A stretch of DNA of 64,000 nt from Epiperipatus broadwayi (lineage: Eukaryota > Onychophora > Udeonychophora > Euonychophora > Peripatidae), in contig JAQFVV010006197.1 of assembly GCA_028023455.1 (NCBI GenBank), forward strand, positions 13,759,254 through 13,823,253. Reading direction: 5' to 3'. Shown here piece after piece: positions 60,880-64,000 of the stretch (its first letter is position 1; each line of letters starts with the position of its first letter). The translations under genes and the position numbers were made by a program. The notes beneath the pieces were generated by a model. The model saw nothing but the letters and a program-made list of their open reading frames with translations, searched no databases and was not told the origin of the DNA.

Positions 60880-62300
60880 ATATGCTAGTCCTTTAATTTG
60901 CTTGTTTAAGATCTTCCAATGCAATTTTTTAATGTCCTCTGTAGTAAATCCTTTTCCTAAAAGTCTTGCATAATTATGGGATTTTATGGTATTTTACTGC
61001 AACTAATTCTTAAAGCATTCTGCTCTATTTTTATTTTTCATCATACATTGATCTAATTTTAATTTTATATTAGGTTTATGATTAAAATATCATCAAAATA
61101 TGAGATGATGCCTGCTAATCCTCTTAAAATAGTATCCTTTTGTGCTAAATTTTTTTGTCATGATTACAATATTAAAAGCAATTATTATATGGTTAATTCC
61201 TCATTCATTGATATTTGGTGTAGAACTGATCAGAGATATAATGTAGTAAGATATTTACAGTTTTGTAACTGCGACAAAACTTCACAAATGTTTGGGACTA
61301 GATATGCATCTTTCTTTAATATTTTATTTATTGTCATGAAGTAATCTCTGCAGATGTACAGCTTCTCATTTAGATTTGTTACTATCACAATTGGAGTTAA
61401 CCATTTTGAATTTTTGGTGAGAGTCAATTACTATACTTTATTCTTAATTTTATCTCTCAATCTATAAGGTATTGTTCCTTGTTGGCTTCGGATTTTTCAT
61501 TCAACTACAAAACTAGTGTAAGAATATTTATTATTCTATTCTTCTCACTAAACAATTATGGGAATTTGTTTTTTAATTCATTTGTGGTCTTAAGGATATT
61601 TTAAAGATTTAAATATTTTCTAATTATTATGGGCTTTAATTTGGTTCTTTGTAATATATACCTACGTCATTTTAGTTTTCTTAGATCAACTGTGACTTTG
61701 ACAATCCTTAGAATTTTCAAATTATTCTCATTTACATCTTTAGCTATCATGTTTGAACTTGGCAATTATTTTATTCCAGTTCTTTTCTGGAAGTATCAGT
61801 ACTCCTACTTGAATCACTGTCAATCTCAGGCATTAATTTTATGCTATTTATACAGATGAATACTAGCATTTGTTTGGACTGAAAAACTTTCAACATGTTA
61901 ACCATTATAAGTTTGACTCTTTTGTTTTATAATTTGATTTGCTTCTCTCTTTACTTAGATGATTCTTTTTTTAATACATATGACAGATTTCCTTTTCCCA
62001 TCTGTATTTATTTGCAAAATAGTCTGTTTTGCTGCAGTAAAAACATATTTCATTTATTTGTCTATTACTTGATCCTTTGATTCGTTGACAATTTTTTTAA
62101 ATCACTAGGTTACTCTTTCCATTTCATATCTTAAAAAACTTTTGACTAATGTTTAACTTCTTCATGAATGATTTTTTTTTTGAAATTGTGGCAATATATG
62201 ACAAAATTTTTACTGCCAGAAATTTTTCACAATGCTTACTATCTAACTTTCTGCAATAGAAATTAATCTAACAATATCTTTGCAGAAAAACATTCACAGG
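60880..62300 (-). pseudogene. Decayed Ty3/Gypsy-type gag-pol
   Basis: On the minus strand, from about 62045, translation gives CFYCSKTDYFANKY and then, 8 residues on, CHMY, stop, KKNHLSKER. Both keep the C-x2-C-x4-H-x4-C spacing of paired gag zinc knuckles, with several Cys/His replaced. About 520 bp downstream the open stretch 61427-61230 reads SKWLTPIVIVTN, YICRDYFMTINKILKKDAYL, PNICEVLSQLQNCKYL, matching the first RT motifs of Gypsy elements. Near 61105-61085 SYFDDILI is the catalytic YxDD-type motif. Many stops and frameshifts intervene; RNase H, integrase and LTRs were not seen. It is a fossil copy, inactive. Confidence 0.8.
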
Positions 62301-62309
62301 CATATGACT

Positions 62310-63110
62310 TTGCCAGCTTGAAGAGTTAACTGAATAAGGTCCCATTGTCTTCTCTCTGATTCTTAGTGTCTATTTCATACAGTTTTGTCATTGCAGCGGA
62401 TATTATCATATAGGTGTTTACATGGTAAATAAATATTGGTGGACTGTCTTCCAGAGCATAATACCACATGCATTCTTTTGAGATGAGTAATAATTTGTAA
62501 TTCAAATATTATTGGGTTTACATAAAGGTGATTTGTGTGTTTGGGTGCTCATTCTTTTTAAATTTGTGATATCAATTATGTCCATCATATTTCAGAAGCT
62601 TAAGTCATAAAGCCCAGAAATTCATGGCTGCTGACAAATTGTGTTAAAAATTGGTAAATATAAACAAATGTTACTATTTAACAATGATCTTCTCTTTGAA
62701 ATATTTACATTTGTATATCACTTATTAAATTAAAAGGACCATCTTTTTGAAATTAGCAAAAATAAGTAAATCATGGAGAATGATGGTTTATCAGGCACAA
62801 TGGTAAAATAATTATCCATCTTAATGGAACTTACATTCAAATTTAATTCCTCATTGTGATAAAGAAATAGAGGATTTGATCAGGCAAAACAATACTTTGA
62901 AATGGTTATGGGAAAAATTTACCAATATAATTGGAAAGTGATTAATATTTGAAGTTCTCTGAATAAATTTGAATACTGAAACAAAGATTTGTGAAATTTA
63001 TTGAAAAATAAAATTTGTTTGTTATTAATTTTGCTTGAAAAATCCAAGTTAGAAATGATCATGGAAGCATTAAAGGAAAGTATAGTAGAAATCCATATTG
63101 TGCTTAAGTA
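62310..63110. other. Possible 5' gag remains, then AT-rich DNA
   Basis: The minus strand near 62310-62650 continues the less AT-biased composition of the Gypsy remnant and may be the rest of gag, but no motif is legible. Beyond 62650 nothing is recognised. Confidence 0.35.
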
Positions 63111-63112
63111 AT

Positions 63113-63416
63113 TTAACACTGAAAATTGATGATGTTAATGTAAAGCTACTGAGCCAAAAAGTCTTAAATAATGTCAATATTAATAGTTGACACACTGAAA
63201 ATAATGATGTTAATGTAAAGCTACTGAGCCAAAAAGTCTTAAATAATGTCAATATTAATAGTTGACACACTGAAAATAATGATGTTAATGTAAAGCTACT
63301 GAGCCAAAAAGTCTTAAATAATGTCAATATTAATAGTTGACACACTGAAAATAATGATGTTAATGTAAAGCTACTGAGACAAAAAGTATTAAATAATGTC
63401 AATATTAACACTTGAC
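63113..63416. repeat. 75-bp minisatellite, about four units
   Basis: AAAGCTACTGAG recurs at 63142, 63217, 63292 and 63367, exactly 75 bp apart. Units 2 and 3 look identical; the first and last carry a few changes. Because 75 is a multiple of three and no stop falls in one minus frame, a 113-codon frame runs through it with a 25-residue repeat. This is a by-product of the repeat, and I do not call it a gene. Confidence 0.92.
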
Positions 63417-63419
63417 ATT

Positions 63420-64000
63420 TTTAATCTTCAGAAACACTCCAATGAATTTAAATTAGAATTTACAAAATAGACTTTGGAAATGATTCAAATTCAATAAATT
63501 AATAAAAATATGACATATATTCTACAAATACTGATAGAAGAAATAAAAATTAGTAACTTACCAGAGTTTAACTAAGATTAATATATGAAATTGAAAAAAA
63601 GAATTGAAAAAAAAAAGGAGTATGAAATTATTTTTAAATGACCTATTCAGAAGAATGAAATATTTAGAATTTTGTAAAGTAATATGAAAATGAATTAATA
63701 ATGAAGTAAGAAAGTATAACTTTCTAAAATCCAAAACATCTTGATATTGTAATGAAAATTATTTTAACTGTAAGAAAAAAAAATATTGTTACTAAAAAAA
63801 AGTGTTGACATGAATTGTGTGGAAAAATCCTACAAAGAATTATATAGTAATAAAGAACAAGAAAATAGTATAGCCTCCATGACATATTTGAAATAAGAAA
63901 GATTTAAACAATAATATATGTACACACCACATCAGCTGTTTGGATAAATGCAGTAGTTATATTGATATATAAGCAAAGTGAAAATCAAGATAGGAAAATT
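63420..64000. other. AT-rich noncoding DNA
   Basis: Nothing recognised up to the window edge. Confidence 0.55.

Noticed and set aside
63070-63411. 113-codon repetitive membrane-like protein
   Set aside because: It is the translation of the 75-bp minisatellite and lacks any non-repeat coding context.
1-64000. CRISPR arrays, bacterial operons, telomere repeats, rRNA
   Set aside because: No regular short repeat-spacer arrays, no Shine-Dalgarno-led gene runs, no TTAGGG-type arrays and no rRNA-like conserved stretches were seen. The window is eukaryotic in character.

Overview
This window looks like a very AT-rich intergenic or intronic stretch of a metazoan (probably invertebrate) nuclear genome. 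By eye about three quarters of the bases are A or T, with long A and T runs and many microsatellites. No intact host protein-coding gene, rRNA or functional tRNA could be recognised. The legible content is mobile DNA: a 5'-truncated non-LTR retrotransposon with an open 256-codon frame (48171-48941), a decayed RTE-like reverse transcriptase (31735-32870), a decayed Ty3/Gypsy gag-pol on the minus strand (60880-62300), a probable pogo/Tigger transposase remnant (39813-40050), a decayed coiled-coil ORF that may be a retroelement ORF1 (15508-16950), and three copies of a short tRNA-Gly-derived SINE with clear 15-bp target-site duplications. The species cannot be named from this sequence.

The most interesting theme is a set of hammerhead-ribozyme (HHR) elements. 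At least four, perhaps five, sequence families carry a type I hammerhead core (CUGANGA, stem II, GAAA) with a tiny, self-complementary stem III (AUACGUAU, ACCGGU, ACNGU, ACUAGU, possibly ACGU). This is the layout known from metazoan retrozymes and Penelope-like elements, where self-cleavage is thought to need a dimer. The best copy is a 1.5-unit tandem retrozyme at 27010-27630 (minus strand, 419-nt period, 11-bp target-site duplication) with one intact and one core-mutated ribozyme. Others are head-to-head pairs (35405-35815; 53594-54319 with an 18-bp target-site duplication), a tandem array of about 590-bp units (58130-59560), a 250-bp palindrome (60096-60344), and scattered single or truncated copies (1154-1276, 25136-25285, 31153-31202, 44430-44750, 46125-46500, 46888-47136).

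The other striking structure is an almost perfect palindrome of about 4.76 kb (7638-12395, centre near 10016.5). A third partial copy (6306-7630) abuts its left end, and an unrelated 640-bp foldback element (12414-13054) abuts its right end. The left arm contains a 29-base stretch (9109-9137) that reads as Illumina adapter in place of 26 native bases. This is an assembly artefact and calls for caution about the whole palindrome.

Layout: 1-6300 AT-rich DNA with a truncated HHR element, a SINE and a small MITE; 6306-13054 palindrome complex; 13-31 kb AT-rich DNA with a decayed ORF, tandem repeats, the retrozyme and an 830-bp palindrome; 31-33 kb a hammerhead next to an RTE remnant; 33-51 kb mainly empty, with HHR elements, two SINEs and the LINE fragment; 51.2-52 kb a GC-rich duplicated block; 53.5-60.4 kb the densest HHR region; 60.9-62.3 kb the Gypsy remnant; 63.1-63.4 kb a 75-bp minisatellite.
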